Below are positions 8,228-17,614 of a stretch of DNA of 64,000 nucleotides, one piece after another; the stretch's first letter is position 1; every line of letters begins with the position of its first letter. The notes under the pieces are model-generated. The model worked only from the letters and a program-made list of their open reading frames with translations, was not told where the DNA came from and made no database searches. The stretch is from contig CAYSAJ010000002.1 of NCBI GenBank assembly GCA_964429005.1, forward strand, positions 1 to 64,000, written 5' to 3'. The position numbers and the translations under genes are program-made. This stretch comes from JACRBE01 sp964429005. GTDB lineage: Bacteria; Chlamydiota; Chlamydiia; Chlamydiales; JACRBE01.

Positions 8228-8965
8228 ATGCCTACAATCTCTTCAACAATATTCATTAATTATAAAAACTATCTGTCTACGCCTCTTTCACGGGTTCCTT
8301 ACGCAGGAAAAATCCTCTCTAAGACCCTTGATGCTCCTGTTTTTGTCACGATTCTAGCCCTTAATGCCGCTGAAAGAGTTTCTCGCATCGCTTTGGGGAT
8401 AGCCCTCTTTATTCCAACACTTATTGTAACATTCGCACTTCATTTTTGTTCTCAGGAAGCGGCAAGTACTGTAGGAAAATTTTACAATAGACAATTTAGT
8501 TTGTTTTACCCGAAGTCTTCTCTCGCAATTAGTGGTCAACTCGGTTTTAAGCTTGTTAAACAGATCTTCTCAGATTTTTTTACTTGCTCCTGCACAGTGC
8601 CACCTCAGGATAAACCTGCAAGCCATCCAGCTCCAGGAACTAGTGCTCCAGAAGAGTTAGAAATGAAACCGATTGGTAGACTAGGAGCTAAAGACCCTGT
8701 TGTAGAAAAATTATCTGATACTCGTCTGCCAGGAACGATGTCAGCCAGGGAGGCTTACTTAAACCCTCCTAGAGCTTTTGTTGGATTCAATTCTTTGGGA
8801 CAAACACAATCAAATCCTTTGAATTGGTTCCTGAGTTCTTCCACTTATGATGCATTTGTAGCAGCGATTCCCGATGAATCAAAATTAGAAAGAGATAAAG
8901 ATGGGGGCAATAATTTCCTGTATTGTCACCCTAGGAACGGTTGCTGGTATAGAATTTCAAAATAA
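8228..8965 (+). CDS. small membrane protein, island family B (copy 2)
   Basis: A 245-residue paralogue of the preceding gene, from which it is separated by 43 bases. It shares YKNYLSTPLSRVPYAGK, KTLDAPVFVTILALN, the module NAAERVSRIALGIALFIP and FYNRQFSLFYPK. At the C-terminus it shares REAYLNPP, the AIP segment and the ending NNFLYCHPRNGCWYRIS. The middle part differs fully, which suggests a variable spacer between two conserved ends. The preceding purine-rich AAAAAGGATT serves as ribosome site. A strong terminator follows at 9005. Function unknown; a surface or inclusion-membrane role is only a guess. Confidence 0.7.
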   Translation: MPTISSTIFINYKNYLSTPLSRVPYAGKILSKTLDAPVFVTILALNAAERVSRIALGIALFIPTLIVTFALHFCSQEAASTVGKFYNRQFSLFYPKSSLAISGQLGFKLVKQIFSDFFTCSCTVPPQDKPASHPAPGTSAPEELEMKPIGRLGAKDPVVEKLSDTRLPGTMSAREAYLNPPRAFVGFNSLGQTQSNPLNWFLSSSTYDAFVAAIPDESKLERDKDGGNNFLYCHPRNGCWYRISK

Positions 8966-9004
8966 GAAGAAGTTTTTCTTTAATTTGAAAAAAAGCATTC
9001 AAGT

Positions 9005-9036
9005 AAAGGCTAGGAAGCACCTAGCCTTTTCTATTT
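9005..9036 (+). terminator. rho-independent terminator, probably bidirectional
   Basis: A ten-base-pair stem (AAAGGCTAGG with CCTAGCCTTT) with a five-base loop is followed by TTTTCTATTT. It lies between the convergent genes ending at 8965 and 9035 and can serve both, with the better T tract on the plus strand. Confidence 0.85.
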
Positions 9037-10807
9037 AATCTAAATTCCATATATGTCTAAGAAGGACCAGGGAGTCTATTCTACGCTTTATAGCTGCAGA
9101 TTGATAGACACTCTGCATTCTGCCAGAAAAGGCCTCCCAGCGCTGATCGGGCATAACAGGAAGATAGTACTGCTGAGGGGGGGGTATTCCTCTTTGGAAG
9201 AAAATCCATTCATCATCCTCTGGTAAATTAGGGGTGCTGCTAGTTTCTCTCAGCACTTGCATGGCGGATAGTGGCGGCTGATCTTCTCTACGAAATTCCC
9301 TGAAGATGGGTGTTGGAATTTCTAAAAACGTTCTTAGTTGATGGGGCAACTCTGCTGTGCCAAGCAATTCTCTGTCAGCAGGAGCCTCAAATCTTTCATA
9401 GTTTGCCCTAACCCATAAACTAATAATCGATGCTACATCGAGAGAAAAAGGACTTTCACTGATAGGATCTATGGTTCTGCCTTCAAATGCTCTAAGTAGA
9501 TAAGAAGTAACGATGTTAGAAAAGATTTGAATTTGAGGGACAGAGAAGGGAATAAGAGGTAGTACAGAGGGGAGTATTTTCGCTAAATGCTGAGGGCTCA
9601 AATTCTCCATTTGGATCAAATTCAGATGAAATAACCCGATGTCTCTTTGATTCTCTGGAAATAGAGGGAGAAGTCGCTCTAAAATAGCCGCTGCTCTTTC
9701 GTTTTTCCCCATGCTCAAAGTAAGTAGGTAGGCTTCTTTTAGTTGGTCTCTTCGGATTCTTCGATAAGAACTATTTTCGAGATGTTGCGGCGCCCACATA
9801 GGGCCTGTGAAAATATCGTCACGTGTTACCTGTGCTAGGGCTAGCTGAAATAGAGCTTCGCTAGGGCCTATTGCAGCCCAAAGAAGAGGCTCGTACATGT
9901 GATGTAAAAAGGGATCAGGGCATGCAAAATTATCAGGATTTGTGATGGCAGCCTGAACTTGAGCTTCATTTCCTTCGTAGATATTTCTTATCAAAGATCT
10001 GTATAAAGGGTCTCTAATAATTTCTGGATTCGAATAATTGAGAATAAGAAGAGCATGCTCTCTTAACCCTTGTAAAGCCGCGCATTTTGCAGCCCTGTTC
10101 AGAATGTAATTTGTTCTCATGACATGGGGTGCACTGCTACCGAAAGCAGGGTCAATCGGCAGCTTAGGCACTAAGGGCCCGTAAGTGAAATCTAGTATAG
10201 CTTTGAGGTAGCGGATATCGGGAATATGGGCTGCGAGGTAAACAGGGTCTTTGTCCTCTGTGAGAAAGTGAGGAGAGGCAGCTGCTCTTTCATCAAAGAG
10301 TAATGCAGAGGGCTCGCGGAGCAATAGTCTTTGAAATGTAGCGAAGTGAGTGTTTTCTTCTTGGGGAGAAGAAGATGGGTTGTGAATTTTTTTGTAGAGG
10401 AAGTTTTTGAGGGCATCTGTGGATGACATCTCACTTGAGACTCTCAGCAAGTCTTTTCTCTCAGAAGGCAATACGATGAAATTTGTAAGGATGATTGGAG
10501 ATATAAGACATAAGCTGAAAGCGATCCCTCTATCAGTAAAGAGAGAAATATTCCTTTCATAAAATCGATACACCTTGGGCCCTTGTCCTGAGAGGAGTAG
10601 AAGATGCATAGGAATACATAAGATAATGCTGAGGGCTAGTCGAGAAACCATTTCTACATAAGCGACAAGAGTCAGTCCAATAGCGCCAATAGCATGAGAT
10701 ACTAAAATCCACCCTTTATCTACAGGGTCTTTATATTGATTGAGCTGATGGCGAAAACTCGCTGCAGCTGTCAAATAGTGAACTTGAGGAGATTGAACTG
10801 TATCCAT
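9035..10807 (-). CDS. membrane-anchored helical protein, island family A (copy 2)
   Basis: A 590-residue protein, closest to the next gene (10871-12583). It begins MDTVQSP and VHYLTAAASFRHQLNQYKD. The hydrophobic module contains VEMVSRLALSIILCIP and is followed by FYERNISLFTDRG and another membrane segment. The soluble part holds repeated helical pairs such as LLLREPSALL, RYLKAILDF, AAKCAALQGLREHALLIL and LLWAAIGPSEALF, reminiscent of a worn ankyrin- or TPR-like solenoid. The start is preceded by AAGGTC seven bases before ATG. Gene spacing (63 bases) suggests transcription together with its neighbour. Function unknown. Confidence 0.72.
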   Translation of the reverse strand: MDTVQSPQVHYLTAAASFRHQLNQYKDPVDKGWILVSHAIGAIGLTLVAYVEMVSRLALSIILCIPMHLLLLSGQGPKVYRFYERNISLFTDRGIAFSLCLISPIILTNFIVLPSERKDLLRVSSEMSSTDALKNFLYKKIHNPSSSPQEENTHFATFQRLLLREPSALLFDERAAASPHFLTEDKDPVYLAAHIPDIRYLKAILDFTYGPLVPKLPIDPAFGSSAPHVMRTNYILNRAAKCAALQGLREHALLILNYSNPEIIRDPLYRSLIRNIYEGNEAQVQAAITNPDNFACPDPFLHHMYEPLLWAAIGPSEALFQLALAQVTRDDIFTGPMWAPQHLENSSYRRIRRDQLKEAYLLTLSMGKNERAAAILERLLPLFPENQRDIGLFHLNLIQMENLSPQHLAKILPSVLPLIPFSVPQIQIFSNIVTSYLLRAFEGRTIDPISESPFSLDVASIISLWVRANYERFEAPADRELLGTAELPHQLRTFLEIPTPIFREFRREDQPPLSAMQVLRETSSTPNLPEDDEWIFFQRGIPPPQQYYLPVMPDQRWEAFSGRMQSVYQSAAIKRRIDSLVLLRHIWNLD

Positions 10808-10870
10808 AATAGACCTTATCTAATTGCCGAATTAGCATAATTAATAATCAAATTACCCCTAAAAAAGAGG

Positions 10871-12583
10871 CTAATAAGTATCCCACCACCCAATGATAGC
10901 AGGAAGTCTTCTTTCCATAGCTTGAGCTCTAAATAATCGTTCCATAATACCAACAGTCCTAACAGTCCCCAAAAATGTTGCTTGCCTTTGGTAAGCAGGA
11001 ACGCTCACCCATCTAGCCTCCTCTGCTGTGAGTGCCCGGTAGCCTCTGGGGTTTCTAGCAACCGCCTCTTCATAGATGTTTCTTGTGCGTTGTAAAACTT
11101 GTAAAGCAGAAGTATGGGGGGTATCTCGAGAGGGCACGGTGAGAAAAGAGGGTAAAATATGACTTAGTTGTGAGAGAAAAGCCTTATCATCATCGTGCTG
11201 AAATCGTAATGAATTTTTGATGACAAAATTACATATTAAGGCTGCAGCGTCAAGAGAAATCTTTTTGCGATGCATGCTGCTTTCTCTTTGATCCCAAACG
11301 CTTGGCCATCGATCTTCAAAATAATGAGAGAGGGAATGTTGAACAAGCTCTGACAAACGGGCAAGTTGGGGAATATCAGGAGGAATTAGGGGGAGAAGAA
11401 TTGGAAGAAGTTTTAGTATTTCGGGGGTTCTGATTTTTAATAACCTTTCAATCAAATCTAAATGAAAACAATTTCTTTTTGACTCAGGAATTAAAGGAAG
11501 TAAATGCTGCAAGATGGCCTCGGCTCTTTCAGGCTGGTTAGAGAAAAGGGCAATAAGATAGGCTTCATCTAGCTCCTTATGGATACCTATTATGGTGGGA
11601 CGATCCAATCGAGGATTTTGTCTTGCTATGATAGCAGATAAACGTGCTAATTTCTGATCAAAATAGTCTTTTTTAGGCCCCAAAGTTGCCCATATAAAAG
11701 GGTTGAAATGATCAATACCCCCATAGGGATCTAACAAGTCTTCCTCAAAAAATACTGGCCTTCTTGCTTCTGTGTCTCCTTCATAAATCGCTCTGATTGA
11801 TTGGACCCCTGCTTGATAGTCTGTACCGCTGTATCTTTTTTCAAGATGGGAAAGAAGGAGAAGGGCGTTTTGACGATAGCCTGCTGCAGCGGCATATTTC
11901 GCAGCGCGAAAGAGACTTAGAATAAAACGATGATTAAAAGCAGAAGATTTATGAAAAGGGCCTTCAAGGTAGGAAATAATCTCGTTTAGGTAGCGAGGAT
12001 CAGAGATTTTGGCCGCTTCTAAAACAACATCATAGTCAGGCCTTAGAAAAGAATGAGGTCTGCTATAGTATGCGCCTGACACATATTGTTCATAGAAAAC
12101 ATCAGGCTCTGCGAGCAAAAGACGTTTGAATTGTTTAAAACAGGCCTTTTCTTCTTCTTCTGAAAAAGCTAGGGAGGCACTGCTTCTTTTGCAGAGAAAA
12201 TCACATACATCATGTGCCTGATGATAGGAGTGTGTGTGTCTATAGTCTATCGCAAGATAGAGAAGTTGAAAAATTCCCCAGACGATGGTTAAGAAAGTCT
12301 CTCCATGACCAGTGAAGATTGAAATATGTCTTTCGTAAAAAGCACTTAAAGGAGCCTCATAACCTGTTTGTCGTAGAATATAGTTTGGAAGAAAAAGCAA
12401 AATAGAAAGTGCGACTTTGCTCACGAGCTCCACACAGCCTAATGGAGCTAAAGAGACCATAGCAAGGGCATGAGTCGGGACGATCCAATAGAGATGGCGC
12501 CTATCTTTGAATTGATTAAATTCATAGCGTAGACTTGCAGCCGCTGTCAAATAAAGAGCTGGGAGAGGCTTAACTGTATCCAT
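10871..12583 (-). CDS. membrane-anchored helical protein, island family A (copy 3)
   Basis: A 570-residue protein. Two ATGs stand in tandem at 12586 and 12583; the second has the better distance from AGGTC and matches the paralogue start MDTV. It shares with copy 2 PALYLTAAASLRYEFNQFKD, the module VELVSKVALSILLFLP and FYERHISIFTGHG, then AEPDVF, DPRYLNEII, AAKYAAAAGYRQNALLLL and SIRAIYEGDTEA. The C-terminal ~150 residues diverge from copy 2 more than the rest. No enzyme motif is visible. Three such full-length paralogues in 7 kb point to local duplication followed by divergence. Confidence 0.72.
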   Translation of the reverse strand: MDTVKPLPALYLTAAASLRYEFNQFKDRRHLYWIVPTHALAMVSLAPLGCVELVSKVALSILLFLPNYILRQTGYEAPLSAFYERHISIFTGHGETFLTIVWGIFQLLYLAIDYRHTHSYHQAHDVCDFLCKRSSASLAFSEEEEKACFKQFKRLLLAEPDVFYEQYVSGAYYSRPHSFLRPDYDVVLEAAKISDPRYLNEIISYLEGPFHKSSAFNHRFILSLFRAAKYAAAAGYRQNALLLLSHLEKRYSGTDYQAGVQSIRAIYEGDTEARRPVFFEEDLLDPYGGIDHFNPFIWATLGPKKDYFDQKLARLSAIIARQNPRLDRPTIIGIHKELDEAYLIALFSNQPERAEAILQHLLPLIPESKRNCFHLDLIERLLKIRTPEILKLLPILLPLIPPDIPQLARLSELVQHSLSHYFEDRWPSVWDQRESSMHRKKISLDAAALICNFVIKNSLRFQHDDDKAFLSQLSHILPSFLTVPSRDTPHTSALQVLQRTRNIYEEAVARNPRGYRALTAEEARWVSVPAYQRQATFLGTVRTVGIMERLFRAQAMERRLPAIIGWWDTY

Positions 12584-12663
12584 CATTGACCTGTTTTATA
12601 GGCCAAAGGATAGCATATAGTTCATTTAAAAAAGTTATAATTAAATATTTAAAAGACAGGGTT

Positions 12664-14052
12664 TTATTTAATTAAATTAAAAAAACGACCTATTTCTTTT
12701 TCAATTGGATAAACTTCCTTATCAAGGAAATTTTTGACCTGCTCTGGACAAAGACCGATGAGGTTTTGAGGGTCAAAACATTCTTTGATCTCATTAGGAC
12801 TTATAGGAGTATCCTTTAGATGAAGGATCACATCTTCTATGGAAGGAGACTTTAAAAAGAGGGTTCTGAGCCTTTCATGGAAATCTTGCCTCGAAAGCCC
12901 TTTTTTGACCCCTCTAATAAGGAGCGCTTCTGAAGCCATCGTTTTTACTTCTGCATGGACGTTCTTTTGGATGGTATCGGTATCGATCGTAGATTTTGAG
13001 AAGATCTTTTCTGCAAGATCTAGGATAGCATCTGCGGTGAGAAAGGCTTCAGAGAGGACAATACGGCGATTTGCTGAATCATCGAGGCTTCGCTCTAGCC
13101 ACTGGAGTGAGTGGGTCATGTATCCATTTTGCGAAAGGGAGATGAGAAGCCTGCTGAGCGAACAAACGCGCTCAGAGTAGATCGGATTGCGTTTATGAGG
13201 CATCGCAGAAGAGCCGACTTGATCTTTCGTGAAAGGCTCTTGCCATTCTCCAAGATGAGAGAGAAGTCGGATGTCTGTCGCCCACTTATGAAAAGAAGAT
13301 CCAAGAGAGGCGAGGCGATGGAGGATTTCTGCATCCCATTTTCGTGGGTAGGTTTGTGTGGCGATCGGAAATATCTTTGTAAATCCAAAATCATGTGCCA
13401 CTTTTTGCTCAAGTAAAGCTGCTTTACCTTCATCATGATCTAAAAGCTCTAGAAAGGAATATTGAGAGCCCACAGCTCCTTTTACGCCTAAAAAAGGAAG
13501 GGTCTTAACGAGAGTAAACAGACCCTGTAAATCCAATAAAAGATCTTGGAGCCAAGATGAGGATCTTTTTCCGAGTGTTGTAAACTGAGCCACTTGAAAA
13601 TGGGTGTATCCCACTGTAGGAAGGTCTTTATAGTGATCACAAAAGCTAGCGAGTGTCAGAGTAAGCTTATGAGCTTTTTTTAAAAGGAGAAGAAGTCCTT
13701 CTTTAAGCTGTATTAGGTCCCCATTGTCCATCACAAAAGAAGAGGTAGCCCCCAAATGGATGATTCCTTGAGCGCTTGGAGCTTGTTCTGCAAACGCTTG
13801 GATGTGAGCCATAACTTCGTGCTGCGTCAGGTGCTCTAAAACTTGAACACGATCAAAAGGGATGGTGTCAAGAGCTCTTTCCATTTCATGAATTTGTTTT
13901 TCAGTGATAGGTAAGCCGAGCTCTTTCTGAGCTTTTGCTAAGCTGATCCAGAGTTTGCGCCAGAGCCTGTATTTATGCTGCTGAGAAAAGATCGATAGCA
14001 TCTCTTTTGAACTATAGCGAGAAACTAGAGGAGACTCATAGGAATTAGACAT
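12664..14052 (-). CDS. purB: adenylosuccinate lyase
   Basis: Cleaves adenylosuccinate to AMP and fumarate, and SAICAR in de novo purine synthesis. The 462-residue protein is of the fumarase/aspartase superfamily: TSSFVMDNGDLIQ carries the TS-x-D-type region, HLGATSS the substrate loop, and GSSAMPHKRNPIYSERVCSL the signature with the catalytic serine loop. It overlaps the preceding gp6D-like gene by eight bases and closes the minus-strand run thrS-parA-gp6D-purB. Many Chlamydia species lack purine synthesis. With no other pur gene in the window, the IMP-to-AMP step of purine interconversion is the likeliest use. Confidence 0.93.
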   Translation of the reverse strand: MSNSYESPLVSRYSSKEMLSIFSQQHKYRLWRKLWISLAKAQKELGLPITEKQIHEMERALDTIPFDRVQVLEHLTQHEVMAHIQAFAEQAPSAQGIIHLGATSSFVMDNGDLIQLKEGLLLLLKKAHKLTLTLASFCDHYKDLPTVGYTHFQVAQFTTLGKRSSSWLQDLLLDLQGLFTLVKTLPFLGVKGAVGSQYSFLELLDHDEGKAALLEQKVAHDFGFTKIFPIATQTYPRKWDAEILHRLASLGSSFHKWATDIRLLSHLGEWQEPFTKDQVGSSAMPHKRNPIYSERVCSLSRLLISLSQNGYMTHSLQWLERSLDDSANRRIVLSEAFLTADAILDLAEKIFSKSTIDTDTIQKNVHAEVKTMASEALLIRGVKKGLSRQDFHERLRTLFLKSPSIEDVILHLKDTPISPNEIKECFDPQNLIGLCPEQVKNFLDKEVYPIEKEIGRFFNLIK

Positions 14053-14779
14053 GGGACTCTAAGGTTTTAATCAGTTTTTTGATCGCCTCCATTTCTTCGG
14101 GAGATGCGCTAAAGCTTTTTGAGGAAAGAAGGGAGTTTGCTTTTTCAAGGAGTTTTAAAACATTTGTGCCGGGTTTTGAAGAGCGTTTATCTTCTTTGTC
14201 TAGGGGGAAAGCTTCACGTATTTTTTCTAAAACGGCTTGTTTTGACTCTCCTTGATACTCCAAAATGAGCTGCTCTTTTTTTTCGATGGGGCCAAGGCGT
14301 GATGCTAAGGTGTATATGGCCTGTTTTGGCATGAGGTCGATTTTTTCTTTAAGACTGGGTGGTGCACTGCGATAAAACTCATAATACTGCAAAAAGTTAT
14401 AAGGAGTTTGTCTGTTCCCATAGGTAAGGATCAGCCACGAAGTAAAAGCTCCTTCTTTATATTCTTTAAGAAGCGTTTGAGCTTGTTTGATTCTTTCCCC
14501 GTGTAAAATGATAGCTTGAGTATTGATCGCTTTCACTTCTGAGGTGATGGCTTTAAGTTGTTTGAGATCAACTTCAATATTAGCTGCTTCGGGTTTGTGT
14601 GATTCGAGAAGCTGTAAAATGCTACTCTGCTCTTCTTCAGATAGAGGGACAACTTTGAAGACTCCTGAAAAGCCTGAGAGCTCCCCTGAATTGGATTTGA
14701 GGGCGAGCTGATCCATTTTTTTTGGCGTTTCTTCTTGGGGCTTCATTCTCTTGGAAAGAAGAGAGCGAAAATCAGACAT
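14045..14779 (-). CDS. pGP6-D-like chlamydial protein
   Basis: A 244-residue protein resembling the chlamydial plasmid protein pGP6-D and its chromosomal paralogue (CT583 as I recall). Typical segments are AIILHGERIKQAQTLLKEY, FTSWLILTYGNRQTPYNFL, YYEFYRSAPPSLKEKIDLMP and KQAIYTLASRLG. The first ~60 residues are variable. The role is not firmly established; the family is chlamydia-specific and lies beside a ParA ATPase both on the plasmid and on the chromosome, suggesting a partition or replication-linked function. GAGG stands five bases before the start. The gap to parA is 25 bases, so the genes are co-transcribed. Confidence 0.87.
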   Translation of the reverse strand: MSDFRSLLSKRMKPQEETPKKMDQLALKSNSGELSGFSGVFKVVPLSEEEQSSILQLLESHKPEAANIEVDLKQLKAITSEVKAINTQAIILHGERIKQAQTLLKEYKEGAFTSWLILTYGNRQTPYNFLQYYEFYRSAPPSLKEKIDLMPKQAIYTLASRLGPIEKKEQLILEYQGESKQAVLEKIREAFPLDKEDKRSSKPGTNVLKLLEKANSLLSSKSFSASPEEMEAIKKLIKTLESHV

Positions 14780-14804
14780 AGAGCCTCATAGGGTAGTAAA
14801 GCGG

Positions 14805-15560
14805 CTATACAATCCGCTTTAGGATTTCTTTTGTAAGATTTTGGTAATCTTCGGCAGCGCGAGCTTCAGGAGCGACCTCAAAGATGGGTTTACCATGAAC
14901 GGATGCTTCTGAAACTTTTATATCTCTTCGAATTTTTGATTCTAGCACTTTGCCGGGAAAGGTATCTTCGATAACTTCTAAAAAGGCTTCGTTGCTTTTC
15001 CCTCTTGAGTTCCAAAAAGAAAGAGAGACTCCGAGAACATCAAATGGATGCCTTGCTGCAATTTGGTTCATGAACAAAGAGAGCCTCTGAAGTCCTTTGA
15101 TACTATAAAATTCAGGAGTGGCACATACGATACATTGATTTGCGGCTATTAGAGCTGACTCTGTCAGCCAAGACAAAGAAGGGGGTGTGTCAATAATAAT
15201 AAAATCATATTTCGCCTGAGCAAGGATTGATTTTAACTTCTCATGAGAATAACGATCAGACGCAAGTCTATCAGTGACTTCAACCCTTTCGAGCCAAGTA
15301 TCTGCGGGAACAAGATCTAGGTTTTTAATTTGCGTTCGAAGAATCACTTCTTCTAAAGATTTATAATCTTGAAGAACGGGCGCTAAGCTATCGTGGCTAT
15401 CAGGATCAAATCCGAGTCCTGTAGTAAGATTTGCTTGCGCGTCAAAGTCTATAAGCAATACTTTCTTTTTATGAAATTTTGCAAGGCACGCCCCTACATG
15501 TAGAGATGTAGAGGTCTTTGCAGTGCCCCCTTTAAAACTACTAACTGTGATGATGGCCAT
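14805..15560 (-). CDS. ParA/Soj-family partition ATPase
   Basis: A 251-residue ATPase of the ParA/MinD class. The deviant Walker A motif FKGGTAKTST at residues 8-17 has both lysines, VLLIDFDAQANLT holds the Walker A' Asp, and DFIIIDTPPSLSWL the Walker B. ParA proteins bind DNA as ATP dimers and position plasmids or chromosome origins. No parB is next to it; the partner may be elsewhere. It begins 20 bases inside the 3' end of thrS and is followed by the pGP6-D-like gene, the same order as in C. trachomatis CT581-583 as I recall it, so the arrangement is ancestral. Confidence 0.93.
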   Translation of the reverse strand: MAIITVSSFKGGTAKTSTSLHVGACLAKFHKKKVLLIDFDAQANLTTGLGFDPDSHDSLAPVLQDYKSLEEVILRTQIKNLDLVPADTWLERVEVTDRLASDRYSHEKLKSILAQAKYDFIIIDTPPSLSWLTESALIAANQCIVCATPEFYSIKGLQRLSLFMNQIAARHPFDVLGVSLSFWNSRGKSNEAFLEVIEDTFPGKVLESKIRRDIKVSEASVHGKPIFEVAPEARAAEDYQNLTKEILKRIV

Positions 15561-17472
15561 GTCCGAGCCCTGATGTTAAAGACCTAGATTTTTTCTCTTG
15601 TACAGCAACGGAGAGGAAACTTTCAAGCTTCATTTCACCATGGACTACATTGTCCCTAGTACGAACGTTGATAGTGTGATTTTCCATTTCCTGATCACCA
15701 ATTGTGAGCATGTAGTTCACTTGGTCGAGTTGAGCGGCTCTCACTTTTTTACCAACGGATTCATGACTGTCATCGATAGAGCAAAGGAGTCCATGCTCCA
15801 TAATCTTTTGCTTAAGCTTTTCTGCATAATCGAGATGGCGATCTGCAACAGGAATGATTCGAACTGGCATAGGACTCAGCCATAGTGGGAATTTTCCTGC
15901 GAAATGCTCAGTGATAATGGCAAAAAAGCGCTCTATGGATCCAAAGATCGCTCTATGGATCATGATAGGACGTTTTTCTGTTCCGTCTTGGTCATTAAAG
16001 TAGAGGTCAAATTTTTCAGGAAGAGCCATGTCAAGTTGGATGGTTCCACACTGCCAAGTGCGTCCAATAGCATCTTTTACGTGGCAATCGATTTTTGGTC
16101 CGTAGAAAGCCCCATCACCTTCATTGAGTTTATAACCTTGGCCCCACTCATCGAGCGCATCACGAAGACCATTTGTAGCGACTTCCCATTCTGCATCAGA
16201 ACCAATCGTTTTTGATTTTTCAGGGCGAGTTGAAAGCTCTAAATGGTATGAAAGACCAAATGTTTTGTAAATCGTATCTACTAAGCGAAGAACGCTGACG
16301 ATTTCATCTTTAATTTGATCAGGTCTCATAAAGATGTGTGCATCATCTTGGTGAAAGCTTCGTACGCGGAAAAGGCCGTTGACAGCTCCTGAAAATTCAT
16401 GGCGGTGCACATGTCCAATTTCTGCGACACGCAAAGGAAGCTCTCGATAGCTATGCTTATCTGATCCGTAGTAGATCATACATCCGGGGCAGTTCATCGG
16501 TTTGATGGCGTAGAGCTTTTCATCAATTTCCGACACATACATATTTTCACGGTAATGATACCAGTGACCAGAGCGCTCCCAAAGAGTTTGGCACATCAGC
16601 TGTGGTGTTTTTATTTCTACGTAGTGCGCGTTTCTATGAAGTTCTCTCCAAAATTCTAAGAGGGCATTCCATACAATCATTCCGTTAGGATGGATGAAAG
16701 GCATTGCAGGGGCTTCGTCATGAATCGAGAAGAGGCCCAGTTTTTTGCCGATGACTCTGTGATCTCTTTTTTTTGCTTCTTCAAGCATATCGAGATATTC
16801 TTTAAGCATTTTGCGATCAGGAAAAGAAATGCCATAAACTCTGGTGAGCATTTCATTTTTGCTATCACCGCGCCAATAAGCTCCTGATGTCTTTAAGACT
16901 TTAAAAGCTTTGATTTTTCCAATAGATGTGAGGTGAGGGCCGCGGCAAAGGTCAAAAAACTCTCCTTGCTCATAGCCTGTGAGTGTTGCATCTTCAAAGC
17001 TGTCGATAAGCTCGAGTTTGTAGGGATTATTGGCAAAACGCTTTTTTGCCTCTTCTTTCGAAGAGAAAACGATTCTTTTCGGTTTAAAGTTTTCTGAGAG
17101 AATTTTTTGGACTTCTTTCTCAATCAAAGGAAAGTCTTCTTCGGAAAGGTTTAAATTTGCAAAGTCATAATAAAAACCATTTTCAATAGGAGGTCCAATA
17201 GTTGGTTTCGCTTCAGGCCAAAGTCTTAGAATGGCTTGAGCGAGAACATGTGCCGAGGTATGCCAAAAAACTTCTTTCCCTTCTTTGGAATCAAAATCAA
17301 AAATTTCGATAACATCCCCTTCATGAATAGGGGTAGAAAAATCTTTGGGAACCCCATTAATTTTCAAAGCAATCGCTTGGTGAGGTTCTCTCAGGTTCAG
17401 TTCTTCGAGAATTTGTGAGGCTACAGAAGGATTTGGGAGGGCAAGTTTTTTGTTCCCTAATAGAATATTCAT
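15541..17472 (-). CDS. thrS: threonyl-tRNA synthetase
   Basis: Charges tRNA-Thr; class II aminoacyl-tRNA synthetase of 643 residues, normal length. Domain order: N-terminal TGS domain (1-65), the editing domain with HTSAHVLAQAI (HxxxH) and GFYYDFA, the SAD linker ending in DLCRGPHL, the catalytic core with motif 2 RVAEIGHVHRHEFSGA and zinc-ligand region MNCPGCM, then the anticodon-binding domain (PVRIIPVADRHLDYA). The C-terminus ends in a histidine-rich tail GHGHHHS, which may bind metal or be neutral. The ribosome site AAGGAAA is eight bases before ATG. The 3' end overlaps parA. Confidence 0.97.
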   Translation of the reverse strand: MNILLGNKKLALPNPSVASQILEELNLREPHQAIALKINGVPKDFSTPIHEGDVIEIFDFDSKEGKEVFWHTSAHVLAQAILRLWPEAKPTIGPPIENGFYYDFANLNLSEEDFPLIEKEVQKILSENFKPKRIVFSSKEEAKKRFANNPYKLELIDSFEDATLTGYEQGEFFDLCRGPHLTSIGKIKAFKVLKTSGAYWRGDSKNEMLTRVYGISFPDRKMLKEYLDMLEEAKKRDHRVIGKKLGLFSIHDEAPAMPFIHPNGMIVWNALLEFWRELHRNAHYVEIKTPQLMCQTLWERSGHWYHYRENMYVSEIDEKLYAIKPMNCPGCMIYYGSDKHSYRELPLRVAEIGHVHRHEFSGAVNGLFRVRSFHQDDAHIFMRPDQIKDEIVSVLRLVDTIYKTFGLSYHLELSTRPEKSKTIGSDAEWEVATNGLRDALDEWGQGYKLNEGDGAFYGPKIDCHVKDAIGRTWQCGTIQLDMALPEKFDLYFNDQDGTEKRPIMIHRAIFGSIERFFAIITEHFAGKFPLWLSPMPVRIIPVADRHLDYAEKLKQKIMEHGLLCSIDDSHESVGKKVRAAQLDQVNYMLTIGDQEMENHTINVRTRDNVVHGEMKLESFLSVAVQEKKSRSLTSGLGHGHHHS

Positions 17473-17614
17473 CGTTGGATTTCCTTGACTTTATCACTCT
17501 CATGATAATCTGTTTTGACATAAATCGCAAAAAGGAACAGGCAAGAAAGATTTTTTTTCATAGGAAAGGAGAAATGGTCTATGTAGAATAGTGAGGTTAA
17601 AGAAGGCGAAAGAA

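Noticed and set aside
12839..13416. Antisense frames within purB
   Set aside because: Shadows of the purB frame; purB is full-length with catalytic motifs.
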